This document shows positions 7,497-16,385 of a stretch of DNA of 64,000 nt, piece after piece. Numbering within the stretch: position 1 is the stretch's first letter; every line of letters begins with the position of its first letter. The DNA is taken from assembly GCF_004004555.2 (NCBI RefSeq), contig NZ_SACP01000033.1, positions 1 to 64,000 on the forward strand, read 5' to 3'. The position numbers and the translations under genes were made by a program. This DNA comes from Methylobacterium oryzihabitans. GTDB taxonomy: Bacteria > Pseudomonadota > Alphaproteobacteria > Rhizobiales > Beijerinckiaceae. The notes under the pieces are model-generated. The model did not search any database and was not told where the DNA came from. It was given only the letters and a program-made list of their open reading frames with translations.

Positions 7497-9335
7497 TCAC
7501 GCCTCCGCCGCCGGCAGCACGAGGGAGAACACGGCGCCGCCCGGACCGTTGCCGGCGACGAGGCTGCCGCCGAAATCGGTGACGATCAGCGACGACAGCG
7601 ACAGGCCGAGGCCGAGCCCCTCCCCGGCCGGCTTGGTGGTGAAGAACGGGTCGAAGACGTGCGCCATGTGCTCCTCGGGGATCCCCCCGCCGCTGTCGGC
7701 GACGGACAGGCGCCAGACGGCCCCCTCGTCGCGCGTCGCGCTCACCTCGAGCCGGCGCTCGGGCGCGTCGCGCATCGCGTCGAGGGCGTTGACCATCAGG
7801 TTCAACAGCACCTGTTCCAGGCGCACCGGCTCGGCCAGCACCACGGCGTCGGGCGGGATCGCGCAGGTCACCGCGACGCCCTCCGTGCGGATGCGGGCCT
7901 GAAGCAGGTCGAGGGCCGCCGCCGCGGCGGCGGCGAGGGCCACCGGCTCGCTTTGCCCGGAGGCGGTCTTGCGGGCGAAGTCCTTGAGGTGGCGGATGAT
8001 CTCGGCGATGCGCTGGGTCACGTCGGTCATCCGCCGCAGGTTGCGGCGCACGGTGTCGCCGTCGCCGCGGTCGAGGAACACCGCGGTGCTGGCCAGGAAG
8101 GTGCGCAGGGCCGCGAGCGGCTGGTTGATCTCGTGGTTGATCGCCGTCGAGAGCTGGCCGAGGGCCGCGAGGCGGCCGGCATGCACCAGTTCGTCCCGGG
8201 TCCGGCGCAGGGCGGCGGCCGCCCGCTCGCGCTCGGCCATCTCGCCGCGCAGGCGCTCGTTGGCGGCGCTGAGGTCGCGGGTGCGCTCCGCCACCCGCCG
8301 TTCGAGGGCGAGGCGCATCGCCTGCTCGCCGCGCAGCCGCCGCCGCCGCTGGCTCTCCGCCGCGAGGGCGAAGCCGAGGGCGAGGCAGGCGATCCCGGCA
8401 GCGAGCGCCACCAGCAGCGCCTGGCGGGTCGCCGGTCGGGTCTCGGCGACGTACCACAGCGTCCAGCCGAGATCCGGCATCGCCACCCGCTCGACGATCC
8501 CGCGCACGGCGCCGCCGCCGGCCGGGAGCCGGATCGTGCCGTCGGCCGGGTCGGCGTCGAGCAGCGGCCGCAGGTCGCTGTCGCCGTACTGGCGCGCGGC
8601 GCCGATCCGCGCCGCCTCGGCCGGCGCCAGCGGCCGGAACGGGCGGTACTTCCAGGCCGGCTCGCTCGCCAGGAACACCACGCCGGCGGCGTCCGAGACG
8701 AGGACGTGCTCGCCGGCCTGCCGCCACTCGCCCTGCAGGCCCTCGAGGTCGACCTTGACCACGGCGACGCCGGCCAGGGCCGCACCCGGGCCCGGCACCG
8801 CCCGGCCGAAGAACAGGCCCGGCTGGCCGGTGGTGGTGCCGATCCCGAAATAGCGGGCCGATCCGGTCGCCGCCGCCTCGGCGAAGTACGGCCGGTACGC
8901 GTAGGACGAGCCGACGAAGCTGAGCGGCAGGTTCCAGTTGCTGGCGCTGCGGGTCAGGCCGGCCGGATCGAGCAGGTAGATCGCCGCGACGCTGGAGGCC
9001 GCCGCGATCGCCGCGAACTTCGCGTTGACGGCGGCGACGCGCTCGGGCGCGTCCGGCGCGGCGAGGAGTGCCAGCACCTCGGTGTCGAGGGCGAGGATGT
9101 CGGGCAGGGACTGGTAGCGCTCGACGGCCGAGCGCAGCACCGCCTCGCCGATGACGAGGCGCTGGCGCGCGGCCCGCCGCACGCCCTCCGTCCCGGCATC
9201 GAGGGCGAGCCCGAACGCGGCGGCGGCGACGGCGAGCGTCGCGGCGATCAGCCCCCAGCGCCGCATCCCGGCACCGGCGAGGAGCGCGCCGGGCCGCACG
9301 CGCCAGGATGCGGCGGCGGGGGACGGCGCGGTCAT
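7497..9335 (-). CDS. Sensor histidine kinase, DctB-like
   Basis: 612-residue membrane sensor. Two membrane helices (about 26-46 and 305-326) enclose a periplasmic region of about 255 residues of the double-Cache kind seen in DctB, with SYAYRPYFAEA and YFGIGTTTG, motifs of the dicarboxylate sensor group. A coiled coil (about 335-385) leads to the phosphoacceptor His at 401 in NHEINQPL, followed by the ATPase domain with N, G1 (DSGGGIPEEH) and G2 boxes. DctB proteins sense C4-dicarboxylates; the neighbouring symporter and ThDP enzyme suggest an organic acid, possibly a 2-oxo acid. Overlaps the upstream gene by ATGA. Confidence 0.92.
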   Translation of the reverse strand: MTAPSPAAASWRVRPGALLAGAGMRRWGLIAATLAVAAAAFGLALDAGTEGVRRAARQRLVIGEAVLRSAVERYQSLPDILALDTEVLALLAAPDAPERVAAVNAKFAAIAAASSVAAIYLLDPAGLTRSASNWNLPLSFVGSSYAYRPYFAEAAATGSARYFGIGTTTGQPGLFFGRAVPGPGAALAGVAVVKVDLEGLQGEWRQAGEHVLVSDAAGVVFLASEPAWKYRPFRPLAPAEAARIGAARQYGDSDLRPLLDADPADGTIRLPAGGGAVRGIVERVAMPDLGWTLWYVAETRPATRQALLVALAAGIACLALGFALAAESQRRRRLRGEQAMRLALERRVAERTRDLSAANERLRGEMAERERAAAALRRTRDELVHAGRLAALGQLSTAINHEINQPLAALRTFLASTAVFLDRGDGDTVRRNLRRMTDVTQRIAEIIRHLKDFARKTASGQSEPVALAAAAAAALDLLQARIRTEGVAVTCAIPPDAVVLAEPVRLEQVLLNLMVNALDAMRDAPERRLEVSATRDEGAVWRLSVADSGGGIPEEHMAHVFDPFFTTKPAGEGLGLGLSLSSLIVTDFGGSLVAGNGPGGAVFSLVLPAAEA

Positions 9336-10990
9336 GCCGCCGGGTCGGGCGCCCGGTCCTTCACCCGGGCGCGCAGCTCGTCCACCAGCACGCGGGTGTT
9401 CTCGGAATAGTCGACCGGCACCGCCACGAGGTGGACGCCGCCGGCCCGGAACGCCGCCTCCAGGGTCGGCTCCAGATCCTCGACCGCCGCGACCCGGTGG
9501 CCGGTGGCGCCGTAGCTCTCGGCGTATTTCACGAAATCCGGGTTCGAGAAGGTCATGCCGTAATCCGGGAACCGGTCGACCGCCTGCTTCCAGCGGATCA
9601 TGCCGTAGGCCGAATCGTCCAGCACCAGCACGACGAGGTTCAGCTTCAGCCGGACCGCGGTCTCCATCTCCTGGCTGTTCATCATGAAGCCGCCGTCGCC
9701 GCAGACCGCCAGCACGCGGCGGTCCGGATGCAGCAGCGCCGCCGCCATCGCGGAGGGCAGGCCGGCGCCCATGGTGGCGAGCGCGTTGTCGAGCAGCAGG
9801 GTGTTGGCCAGCGCCGTGCGGTAGTTGCGGGCGAACCAGATCTTGTACATCCCGTTGTCGAGGCAGACGATGCCGTCCTCCGGCATCACCCGGCGCACGT
9901 CGCGCACCAGCCGCTGCGGCGTCACCGGGAAGCGCGCCTCGTCGGCCCGGTCCATGATCCGCGCCAGGATCGGCTCGCGCATCGGAAGCAGCGCGCCGGC
10001 CTCGGGCAGGTCGCCCTCGAGCCGGTCGGCGAGCAGCGTCAGGGTGGGCCCGAGATCGCCGACCACCTCGGCGTCGGGATAGTACACCTCCTCGACATGG
10101 GCCGGGCTGTAGCCGACGTGCAGCACCTTCTGGTCCGCCTGACCCATGAAGAACGGCGGCTTCTCGACGGTGTCGTGGCCGATCGCGATGATGAGGTCGG
10201 CGGCGTCGATCGCCTCGTGGACGTAGTCGCGCTCCGACAGGGCGGCGGTGCCCATGTAGAGCTGCGAGCCGTGGCCGATCGTGCCCTTGCCCATCTGGGT
10301 GGTGAAGAACGGGATGCCGGTGCGCTGCACGAAGCCGCCGATGTCGCCGGCCGAGCGCGGCCGGCTCGCGGCGGCGCCGAGCATCACCAGCGGGCGCCGG
10401 GCGGCGCGGATCATCGCGGCGGCGCGGGCGATCGCCGCCGGGTGGGCGACCGGGATGTCGGTCGGGTGCGACGGCACCGAGTGGGCCTCGGCCTCCTCGG
10501 CGGCGATGTCCTCGGGCAGTTCGAGCAGGACCGGGCCGGGGCGCTCTTCGGCGGCGACCCGGAAGGCGTCGCGCACGAGGGTCGGGATCGAGGAGGCCGA
10601 GACGATCTGGCGGGCCATCTTGGTGATCGGCCTCATCGAGGCGATCACGTCGACGATCTGGAACCGGGCCTGCCGCGCCGACAGGATGCCCTTCTGGCCG
10701 GTGATGACGATCATCGGCATCGCGCCGAGATGGGCGTAGGCGGCGCCGGTCGAGAAGTTGAGGGCGCCCGGGCCGAGGGTCGAGAGGCAGACGCCTGGCC
10801 GTCCGGTGAGGCGGCCGTGGGTGGCGGCCATGAAGGCGGCGGCCTGCTCGTGGCGGGTCAGCACCAGCTCGATGCTCGACCGGCGCAGGGATTCGACGAC
10901 GTCGAGGTTCTCCTCGCCGGGGATGCCGAAGATGCGCTCGACGCCCTCGTTCTCCAGCGCCCGCACGAGCAGGTCGGATCCTTTCGGCAT
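9332..10990 (-). CDS. ThDP-dependent enzyme, acetolactate synthase large-subunit family
   Basis: 552-residue thiamine diphosphate enzyme of the IlvB/AlsS family. The catalytic Glu is at 48 (TRHEQAA) and the cofactor motif is CGDGGFMMNSQE followed about 25 residues on by DDSAYG, where acetolactate synthases usually have NN or ND. A central domain (about 190-330) matches the FAD/nucleotide-binding fold of this family. No IlvH regulatory subunit is encoded nearby, so a catabolic decarboxylase or carboligase role is likelier than branched-chain amino acid synthesis. It lies between a metabolite symporter and a DctB-like sensor and shares their operon; GGAGGA precedes the ATG. The substrate is probably the 2-oxo acid or related acid that the symporter takes up. 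Confidence 0.85.
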   Translation of the reverse strand: MPKGSDLLVRALENEGVERIFGIPGEENLDVVESLRRSSIELVLTRHEQAAAFMAATHGRLTGRPGVCLSTLGPGALNFSTGAAYAHLGAMPMIVITGQKGILSARQARFQIVDVIASMRPITKMARQIVSASSIPTLVRDAFRVAAEERPGPVLLELPEDIAAEEAEAHSVPSHPTDIPVAHPAAIARAAAMIRAARRPLVMLGAAASRPRSAGDIGGFVQRTGIPFFTTQMGKGTIGHGSQLYMGTAALSERDYVHEAIDAADLIIAIGHDTVEKPPFFMGQADQKVLHVGYSPAHVEEVYYPDAEVVGDLGPTLTLLADRLEGDLPEAGALLPMREPILARIMDRADEARFPVTPQRLVRDVRRVMPEDGIVCLDNGMYKIWFARNYRTALANTLLLDNALATMGAGLPSAMAAALLHPDRRVLAVCGDGGFMMNSQEMETAVRLKLNLVVLVLDDSAYGMIRWKQAVDRFPDYGMTFSNPDFVKYAESYGATGHRVAAVEDLEPTLEAAFRAGGVHLVAVPVDYSENTRVLVDELRARVKDRAPDPAA

Positions 10991-11100
10991 GGCTTCCTCC
11001 GGTGCGTGTTTTCTGGGTCAGGGGTGCGGCCGGCGCCGGCCGGCGTCAAATGAAATCCGGGTGCGGGCCCCGGCCCGGAGGCCGGAGCCGCGCCGCCGGG

Positions 11101-12432
11101 TCAGTCGCGCATCCGGCCGTTGCCGTCGAGGTAACCGTACTTGCGGGTGTCGGGCATCCACAGCGAGGCGGCGAAGGCGACCGCGGCCATGACGGCGACG
11201 TACCAGAAGAACAGGCTCTCGTTGCCCCAGGACTTGAACGACAGCGCGACGTATTCCGCCGTGCCGCCGAACAGCGCGTTGGCGATGGCGTAGGGCAGCC
11301 CGACGCCGAGCGCCCGGATCTCGGCCGGAAAAAGCTCGGCCTTCACCACGCCGCTGATCGAGGTGTAGAAGGTCGCGATGACGAGCCCGGTCAGGATCAG
11401 CGCGAAGGCCGCGTAGGGGCTGCTCACCAGCGACAGCGAGGTCAGCAGCGGCACCGCGCCGACCGCCGCCAGGCCGCTGAACAGGATCATGTTGTTGCGC
11501 CGGCCGATCCGGTCCGACAGCGCGCCGAACAGCGGCTGGAGCAGCATGAACACCACCAGCGCCAGGGTCATCACGGTCGAGACCGACTTCAGGTCGAGCT
11601 TCACCGTGTTGACCAGGAACTTCTGCATGTAGGTGGTCATGGTGTAGAAGTAGAGCGAGCCGCCCATGGTGAAGGCGAGCGTGATGAGCAGCGCCCGCTT
11701 GTGCTGCATCAGCGCCCGCAGCGAGCCGGCCTCCTTGCGCTGCATGGTGTCGTGCGAGACCGTCTCCTGCAGCCCGCCGCGCAGCAGCATCGCCACGACC
11801 GCGCCGGCGGCGCCGATCAGGAACGGGATGCGCCAGCCCCAGGACCGCAGCTCGTCGCCGGTCAGGATGTGCTGGAGCGCGAACAGGATCAGCACCGCGA
11901 GGAGCTGGCCGCCGATCAGGGTGACGTACTGGAACGACGACAGGAAGCCGCGCCGGCCCTTCCCGGCGATCTCGCTCATGTAGGTCGCCGCGGTGCCGTA
12001 CTCGCCGCCGACCGAGAGCCCCTGCGCGAGGCGCGCCACCAGCAGCAGCACCGGTGCCATCACGCCGATCGTCTCGTAGGTCGGCAGCAGGCCGATCATC
12101 AGCGAGCCGGCGCACATCAGCAGCACCGAGATCATCATCGACGTCTTGCGGCCGTGCTTGTCGGCCAGCCAGCCGAAGATCCAGCCGCCGAGCGGCCGCA
12201 TGAAGAAGCCCATGGCGAAGATGCCGGCGGTCGCCAGCAACTGGCCGGTCGGGCTGCTGCTTGGGAAGAACGACGACGCGAAGTAGATCGACGTGAAGGC
12301 GTAGGCGTAGAAGTCGTACCACTCGACGAGGTTGCCGGACGAGGCGGCGACGATCGCCTTGATCTTCTGGCGGTCGCTGGTTTCGGCGGTCGCCGGAACC
12401 TCACCGAGCACCGCGGGCGCAGCCGTAGTCAT
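11101..12432 (-). CDS. MFS metabolite:H+ symporter (KgtP/MHS family)
   Basis: 443-residue inner-membrane transporter with twelve predicted helices. The N-terminal NLVEWYDFYAYAF segment, GGWIFGWLADKHGRK between helices 2 and 3, and RLAQGLSVGGEYG in helix 4 are diagnostic of the metabolite:H+ symporter group that includes 2-oxoglutarate permease KgtP, citrate and shikimate transporters. First gene of an operon with the ThDP enzyme and the DctB/DctD-like pair; GGGAGA lies eight bases ahead of the ATG. A sigma-54 promoter sits about 125 bases upstream, so expression probably needs the cognate response regulator. The 110 bases between this gene and the ThDP gene hold only G+C-rich dyads. Confidence 0.92.
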   Translation of the reverse strand: MTTAAPAVLGEVPATAETSDRQKIKAIVAASSGNLVEWYDFYAYAFTSIYFASSFFPSSSPTGQLLATAGIFAMGFFMRPLGGWIFGWLADKHGRKTSMMISVLLMCAGSLMIGLLPTYETIGVMAPVLLLVARLAQGLSVGGEYGTAATYMSEIAGKGRRGFLSSFQYVTLIGGQLLAVLILFALQHILTGDELRSWGWRIPFLIGAAGAVVAMLLRGGLQETVSHDTMQRKEAGSLRALMQHKRALLITLAFTMGGSLYFYTMTTYMQKFLVNTVKLDLKSVSTVMTLALVVFMLLQPLFGALSDRIGRRNNMILFSGLAAVGAVPLLTSLSLVSSPYAAFALILTGLVIATFYTSISGVVKAELFPAEIRALGVGLPYAIANALFGGTAEYVALSFKSWGNESLFFWYVAVMAAVAFAASLWMPDTRKYGYLDGNGRMRD

Positions 12433-12555
12433 GGACGTTCTCCCTGTTCCGATCGCATCCCGCGGGACCGCCGCGGGATCGGCCGCGCCGTGCGATGCCG
12501 TCAGGGCCTTTGCGGCCTCGCGGTCGGCATCGATGCGGCGCGTGGGAGAGCCATG

Positions 12556-12570
12556 GCAACGGTGATGCCA
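12556..12570 (-). promoter_or_regulatory. Sigma-54 (-24/-12) promoter for the symporter operon
   Basis: On the minus strand the sequence TGGCATCACCGTTGC matches the sigma-54 consensus TGGCAC-N5-TTGC, with the invariant GG and GC at the required ten-base separation. It lies about 125 bases ahead of the symporter start. An A+T-rich stretch (12577-12612), unusual for this genome, lies directly upstream and could hold activator or bending sites. The operon it would drive ends in a GAFTGA-bearing activator, which makes the match far more credible than a chance hit. Confidence 0.75.
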
Positions 12571-12695
12571 GGTCTGGAAATCAATGAATTTTCATGTTTC
12601 TCAGTGATTTGGTCGGCAGGATGAACGGCCGGATCGGCGCGTTTCCGCCGATCCCCGAAGAGCGGTAGGCGGATTTCCGCCGACGTCATGGGAGG

Positions 12696-14057
12696 TCAGC
12701 CGGCGACGGCCGCCAGCAGGCGGGCGAGGCCTCCTGCCTCCGCGATCTCCCAGGCGGACCGGATCACGGTCTCGGGGTGGCAGGTCCCCTGCCCCACCGC
12801 GACCGCGGCGCGCAGCTTGTCCTCGATCTCGGCGTCGGAGAGCGGGTTCTCCAGGCTGCCGCGGGCCCGGGCGACCGTCGCGGAGAGGTCGCGGCCGTCG
12901 TCGAGCGTCACGCTCACCCGGGCCGCCCCCAGCGGCAGGCCGTCGTCGCGGCCGGCCCGCACCCGCTCGCGCAGGGCGGCGACCTCGGGGTCGAACACCG
13001 CCGCGTCCTCGAACTCCGCCGGCCCGGCCCGGCCCCGCGCCAGGGCGATCGCGGCGCAATGCTGAAGGCTGACGCGGGCGTCGCGCGCGCTGCGGACGAC
13101 CCGGTCGCCGCGGGCGAGCAGCAGGGCGTCGCCGTGGACGGCCACCGTGCGGATCGCCGACGGGTCGAGGCCGTGGCGGCCGCGCAGGTCGAGGGCGGCG
13201 TCGATCACCGCGTGCATCACGATGCCGGCCGGATAGGGCTTGAAGGTGTTGCGGGCGAATTCCCAGTGATCGCCGAGCCCGGCCTCGATCGCGTCGAGGT
13301 CGGGCTCGTCGCCGCAGGCCCGTGCCCAGCCGAGCGGCCCCTCGATCGCCAGGGGCGCGGCGCGCTGCCCGGCCTCGGCGAGCAGGGCGGCCAGGATGCC
13401 GCTGCGGGCGGCGCTGCCGACACTCGCGTTCTTGCCGGCGCTGGGCAGGTTCTCGACATGGCCGCAGGCGAGGCTCGACGCGAGGCCGAGGGCCGCCGCG
13501 ATCCCCTCGGCATCGAGCCCGAGGAGCTTGCCGGCGGCGGCCGCCGCCCCGAAGCAGCCGGCGGTCGAGGTGATGTGCCAGCCGCGCCGGTAATGCCCCG
13601 GCGTGACCGCGAGTCCGACCCGGCAGGCGATCTCGGCGCCGGCCGCGAAGGCTTCGAGACAAGCCGCGCCGTCGGCGCCGCGCCACTCGGCCACCGCGAG
13701 GGCCGGGGCCAGCACCGGTGCGGTGACGTGGATGACCGTGGGCAGATGGGTGTCGTCGAAGTCGAGCAGGTTCATCGCCACCGCGTTGACGAAGGCCGCC
13801 GCCCCGGCATCGAGGCGCTCGCCCCGGCCGATCACGGTCGCCTGCGCGGCGCCGCCGAACCGCCCGAGGGCGGTGGCGGCCGCCGCGACCGCCGGGTCGT
13901 GGGCCGAGCCGAGGGCGGTGGCGAGCCCGTTGAGGAGCGAGCGCAGGGCGGTGCGCCGCACCGCCTCGGGGGCGTCGGCCCAGCGGACACCGGCGGCGAA
14001 GGCCCCGAGGCGCTGCGTGGCGCCCGCGGTGGCGGGGAGCGGGACCGCTCGGGTCAT
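12696..14057 (-). CDS. MmgE/PrpD family protein
   Basis: 453-residue protein of the 2-methylcitrate dehydratase (MmgE/PrpD) superfamily. The helical first domain holds the family segments VNAVAMNLLDFDDTH (about 91-105) and GWHITSTAGCFGAAAAAGKL, and a second alpha/beta domain follows (FKPYPAGIVMHAVIDAA). Known members are dehydratases of tricarboxylic acids or decarboxylases such as cis-aconitate decarboxylase; DFDDTH and the GWHxT motif point to active-site conservation. ATG at 14057 is chosen over an upstream ATG because GGAGA precedes it. It is separated by about 260 bases from the symporter operon and may be a separate unit. Substrate not determined. Confidence 0.85.
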   Translation of the reverse strand: MTRAVPLPATAGATQRLGAFAAGVRWADAPEAVRRTALRSLLNGLATALGSAHDPAVAAAATALGRFGGAAQATVIGRGERLDAGAAAFVNAVAMNLLDFDDTHLPTVIHVTAPVLAPALAVAEWRGADGAACLEAFAAGAEIACRVGLAVTPGHYRRGWHITSTAGCFGAAAAAGKLLGLDAEGIAAALGLASSLACGHVENLPSAGKNASVGSAARSGILAALLAEAGQRAAPLAIEGPLGWARACGDEPDLDAIEAGLGDHWEFARNTFKPYPAGIVMHAVIDAALDLRGRHGLDPSAIRTVAVHGDALLLARGDRVVRSARDARVSLQHCAAIALARGRAGPAEFEDAAVFDPEVAALRERVRAGRDDGLPLGAARVSVTLDDGRDLSATVARARGSLENPLSDAEIEDKLRAAVAVGQGTCHPETVIRSAWEIAEAGGLARLLAAVAG

Positions 14058-14209
14058 CGTGGGTCTCCGTGGTGGCGGGTGGGGCGCCTGTCGCATCGGC
14101 TCCGACCTTTCCGGACGCGTGCTTCCCCTCTTGCGGGACTATCGTCCCGACCCGGCTCGCTGCGCTCGCCACCCTCCACCGCCGAGGGCAGGGCGGTCCG
14201 GGGAAAAGA

Positions 14210-14396
14210 AAGGGCACGTCTCCCCTCTCCCGAGTGGGAGAGGGGCCGGGGGTGAGGGTGGAGACGGTGCCGAGTAGAGCACCCAACCGTTGAGCTGCGC
14301 TGCTGGCGCTTGAAGCTTTACTCGGAAGCCGAGCCACCCTGCACGATCTTCGATCGCCCCTACCCCTCTCCCACTCGGGAGAGGGGATCCCGCGCT
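14210..14396. repeat. Palindromic intergenic repeat, family A, copy 1
   Basis: Two hairpin arms with a 10-bp perfect stem and 4-base loop, CCCCTCTCCC-GAGT-GGGAGAGGGG (14222-14245) and the same with loop ACTC (14363-14386), flank about 115 bases. The interior shares AACCGTTGAGCTG and CCGAGCCACCCT with the copy at 24.9 kb. The arms are inverted copies of each other, so the whole can fold into a larger cruciform. No reading frame lies inside. It fills most of the 416-base gap between the MmgE/PrpD gene and the SDR gene; nothing else was recognised there. Confidence 0.85.
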
Positions 14397-14473
14397 TGAT
14401 TCTCCGAGGAATTTTTCCCGGACAGCACTGCGCTGAAGTGGGAGGGTTGGCGTATGAGGCTGGCCGCGACGGT

Positions 14474-15214
14474 CTAGAACCGGTTCACCGGCAGGATCAT
14501 CAGCTCGGCGATCTGGACGTGAGGCGGCTGGTCGAGGGCGAAGACGACGCTGCGGGCGACGTCCTCGGGCTCCAGCGCCATCCGGAACTGGTCGAAATAC
14601 GCCTTCGTCTTGGCCTCGTCGCCGCGGTAGCGGGTCCTGATGATCCCGGTGCGGGTGAGCCCCGGCAGGATCTCGGTCACGCGGATCGCGGTCTCGGCCA
14701 GTTCGCCGCGCAGCGTCTCGGTGAACATCCGCAGGCCGGCCTTGCTGGTCGAGTAGGCCGCCATGTCGGGCACGATGCGCACGGCGTTGATCGACGACAC
14801 CGTGACGACGTGGCCGGCGTCGCGCTCCACCATGCCGGGCAGGAGCGCGCGGGTTACCCGCATCGTGCCGAGCAGGTTGGTGCGCAGGATCCCGGCCCAG
14901 TCGTCGGCCGTGCCGCGGTCGAACCGGACCCGGCCGCCGATGTCGTGGCCGGCATTGTTGATGAGCACCGCCACCGGCCGGAAATCCTCCGGCACGAGGT
15001 CCGGCAGGCGGTCAACCCGCGCGTCGTCGGTGATGTCGAGGGTCACCGCGCAGGCCGCCGCGCCGAGTTCGGCGGCGAGCGCCGACACCGCGCCCTCGTC
15101 GCGATCGACCAGGACGACCCGGCGCCCCGATTCCACCAGTGCCCGCGCCATCGCGCGGCCCAGGCCCCCGGCGGCGCCCGTCAGCACGACGGTGCCGGTT
15201 GTGTCCTCGCTCAT
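14474..15214 (-). CDS. SDR family oxidoreductase
   Basis: 246-residue short-chain dehydrogenase/reductase. The cofactor motif TGAAGGLG is at 12-19, an Asp at the end of strand 2 (VDRD, 37-40) suggests NAD(H), NNAG is at 86-89, and the catalytic Ser-Tyr-Lys are at 140/141, 154 and 158 (YSTSK). The C-terminus (PPHVQIAELMILPVNRF) is that of the YdfG/serine-dehydrogenase-like classical SDRs. Divergent from the LysR gene, with 156 bases between the starts and a LysR-type dyad in that gap, so it is a likely target of this regulator. GGAGGAG precedes the ATG. Substrate unknown. Confidence 0.9.
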   Translation of the reverse strand: MSEDTTGTVVLTGAAGGLGRAMARALVESGRRVVLVDRDEGAVSALAAELGAAACAVTLDITDDARVDRLPDLVPEDFRPVAVLINNAGHDIGGRVRFDRGTADDWAGILRTNLLGTMRVTRALLPGMVERDAGHVVTVSSINAVRIVPDMAAYSTSKAGLRMFTETLRGELAETAIRVTEILPGLTRTGIIRTRYRGDEAKTKAYFDQFRMALEPEDVARSVVFALDQPPHVQIAELMILPVNRF

Positions 15215-15318
15215 GCCCGTCTCCTCCCGCGGCGCGGCGGCCTTCGATGGGCCGCTCCGGCGCGACGCGAGACTGGCAGAGGCGCCGGGCTGTGTCCGCC
15301 CGACCGCGCGTGCTACCA

Positions 15319-15335
15319 GTTATTCCGAAAACAAC
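15319..15335. promoter_or_regulatory. LysR-type operator candidate (site 1)
   Basis: GTTATTCCGAAAACAAC is an imperfect dyad (GTTATT/AACAAC, five of six pairs) of the size and composition typical of LysR binding sites. It lies 36 bases ahead of the LysR gene and about 105 bases ahead of the divergent SDR. A 14-of-17 match recurs at 17458-17474 ahead of the dehydrogenase gene. Two such matches in intergenic DNA of a 70% G+C window are unlikely by chance. Confidence 0.6.
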
Positions 15336-15370
15336 AGGACGGGGCGCACGGTCCCGCGGCGCAGGGCGGA

Positions 15371-16297
15371 ATGGACTTCAAGCAGCTCAAGGCTTTCGCG
15401 ACCCTGGCCGAGTTCGGATCCTTCTCCCGCGCCGGAGCGGTGCTCTCGGTGGCCCAACCGGTGCTGAGCCGCCAGATCAAGGCACTGGAGGAAGAGCTCG
15501 GCATCGAACTCGTCTACAGGAACGGCCGCGGCATCGTGCTGACCGAGGCCGGCAAGCTGCTGCACGGCTATGCCGGCGGGGTGCTCGACACGGTGCAGCG
15601 GGCGACGAGCGAGGTGATGGCCCTCCGCTCCAGTCCGCGCGGCACCATCGCGATCGGCATGCCGCCCTCGGTCGGCGCGGTGCTGACGGTGCCGCTGGTG
15701 TGCTGCTTCCGGGCCGAGTTCCCGGAGGTCGCGATGCGGATCGTCGAGGGCTTCAGCGGCCATATCCTCGAATGGCTGCTCACCGGCAAGATCGACGTCG
15801 CGGTGCTCTACAACGCGCCGCGCACCAGCAACCTGCGGGCCGAGCCGCTGCTCCAGGAGGAGATCAGCCTGCTCGGCCCGGCGAACGACCCCCTCGGCCT
15901 CGGCGACCGCCCGGTCCCCGCCGCCCGCCTCGCCGAGATTCCGATGATCCTGCCGGGCCGGCCGCACGGGCTGCGGCTGCTGATCGATTCGTGCCTCGGC
16001 GAGGCGGGGATCGCGCCATCGGTGATCCTCGAGGTCGACGCGATGCCCTCGACCCTCAGCCTCGTCGAGCAGGGGGTGGGCTACACGCTGCTGTCCTACG
16101 GGCCGGCGCGCCACCTGATCCAGGCCGGCCGGATGCGGCAATGGTCGCTCACCGATCCGGTCCTCACCCGCGAGCTGATCCTCGCGACGACGAGCCAGCG
16201 GCCGACGACGGTCGCGACCCGGGCGCTGGCCGGGATGGTGCGCCGGCAGGTCCACGCGCTGGTGCGCGACGGATTGTGGCTGTCGGAGCCTGCATGA
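15371..16297 (+). CDS. LysR family transcriptional regulator
   Basis: 308-residue regulator. The N-terminal winged helix (2-60; FGSFSRAGAVLSVAQPVLSR as helix-turn-helix) is followed by the two-lobed ligand-binding domain from about residue 90 (GTIAIGMPPSVGAVL), resembling the NAC/CbbR-like group. It is transcribed away from an SDR gene, the classical LysR arrangement, and a dyad in the shared promoter region recurs upstream of the dehydrogenase at 17.5 kb. It therefore probably controls both the SDR and the downstream catabolic genes, with an intermediate of that pathway as co-inducer. The nature of the inducer is not visible. Confidence 0.92.
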   Translation: MDFKQLKAFATLAEFGSFSRAGAVLSVAQPVLSRQIKALEEELGIELVYRNGRGIVLTEAGKLLHGYAGGVLDTVQRATSEVMALRSSPRGTIAIGMPPSVGAVLTVPLVCCFRAEFPEVAMRIVEGFSGHILEWLLTGKIDVAVLYNAPRTSNLRAEPLLQEEISLLGPANDPLGLGDRPVPAARLAEIPMILPGRPHGLRLLIDSCLGEAGIAPSVILEVDAMPSTLSLVEQGVGYTLLSYGPARHLIQAGRMRQWSLTDPVLTRELILATTSQRPTTVATRALAGMVRRQVHALVRDGLWLSEPA

Positions 16298-16385
16298 GCG
16301 GCGGGCGCCTTGACGTCCGTGCCGCCGGTCCACACTCTCACCCAACGTCAGGGAAGCCGATCCCGGCCGTTCGCGAGACACCCAG

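Noticed and set aside
9332..10990. Biosynthetic acetolactate synthase (ilvB)
   Set aside because: No ilvH or ilvC nearby and the operon is one of uptake and sensing; the family name is kept without the gene symbol.
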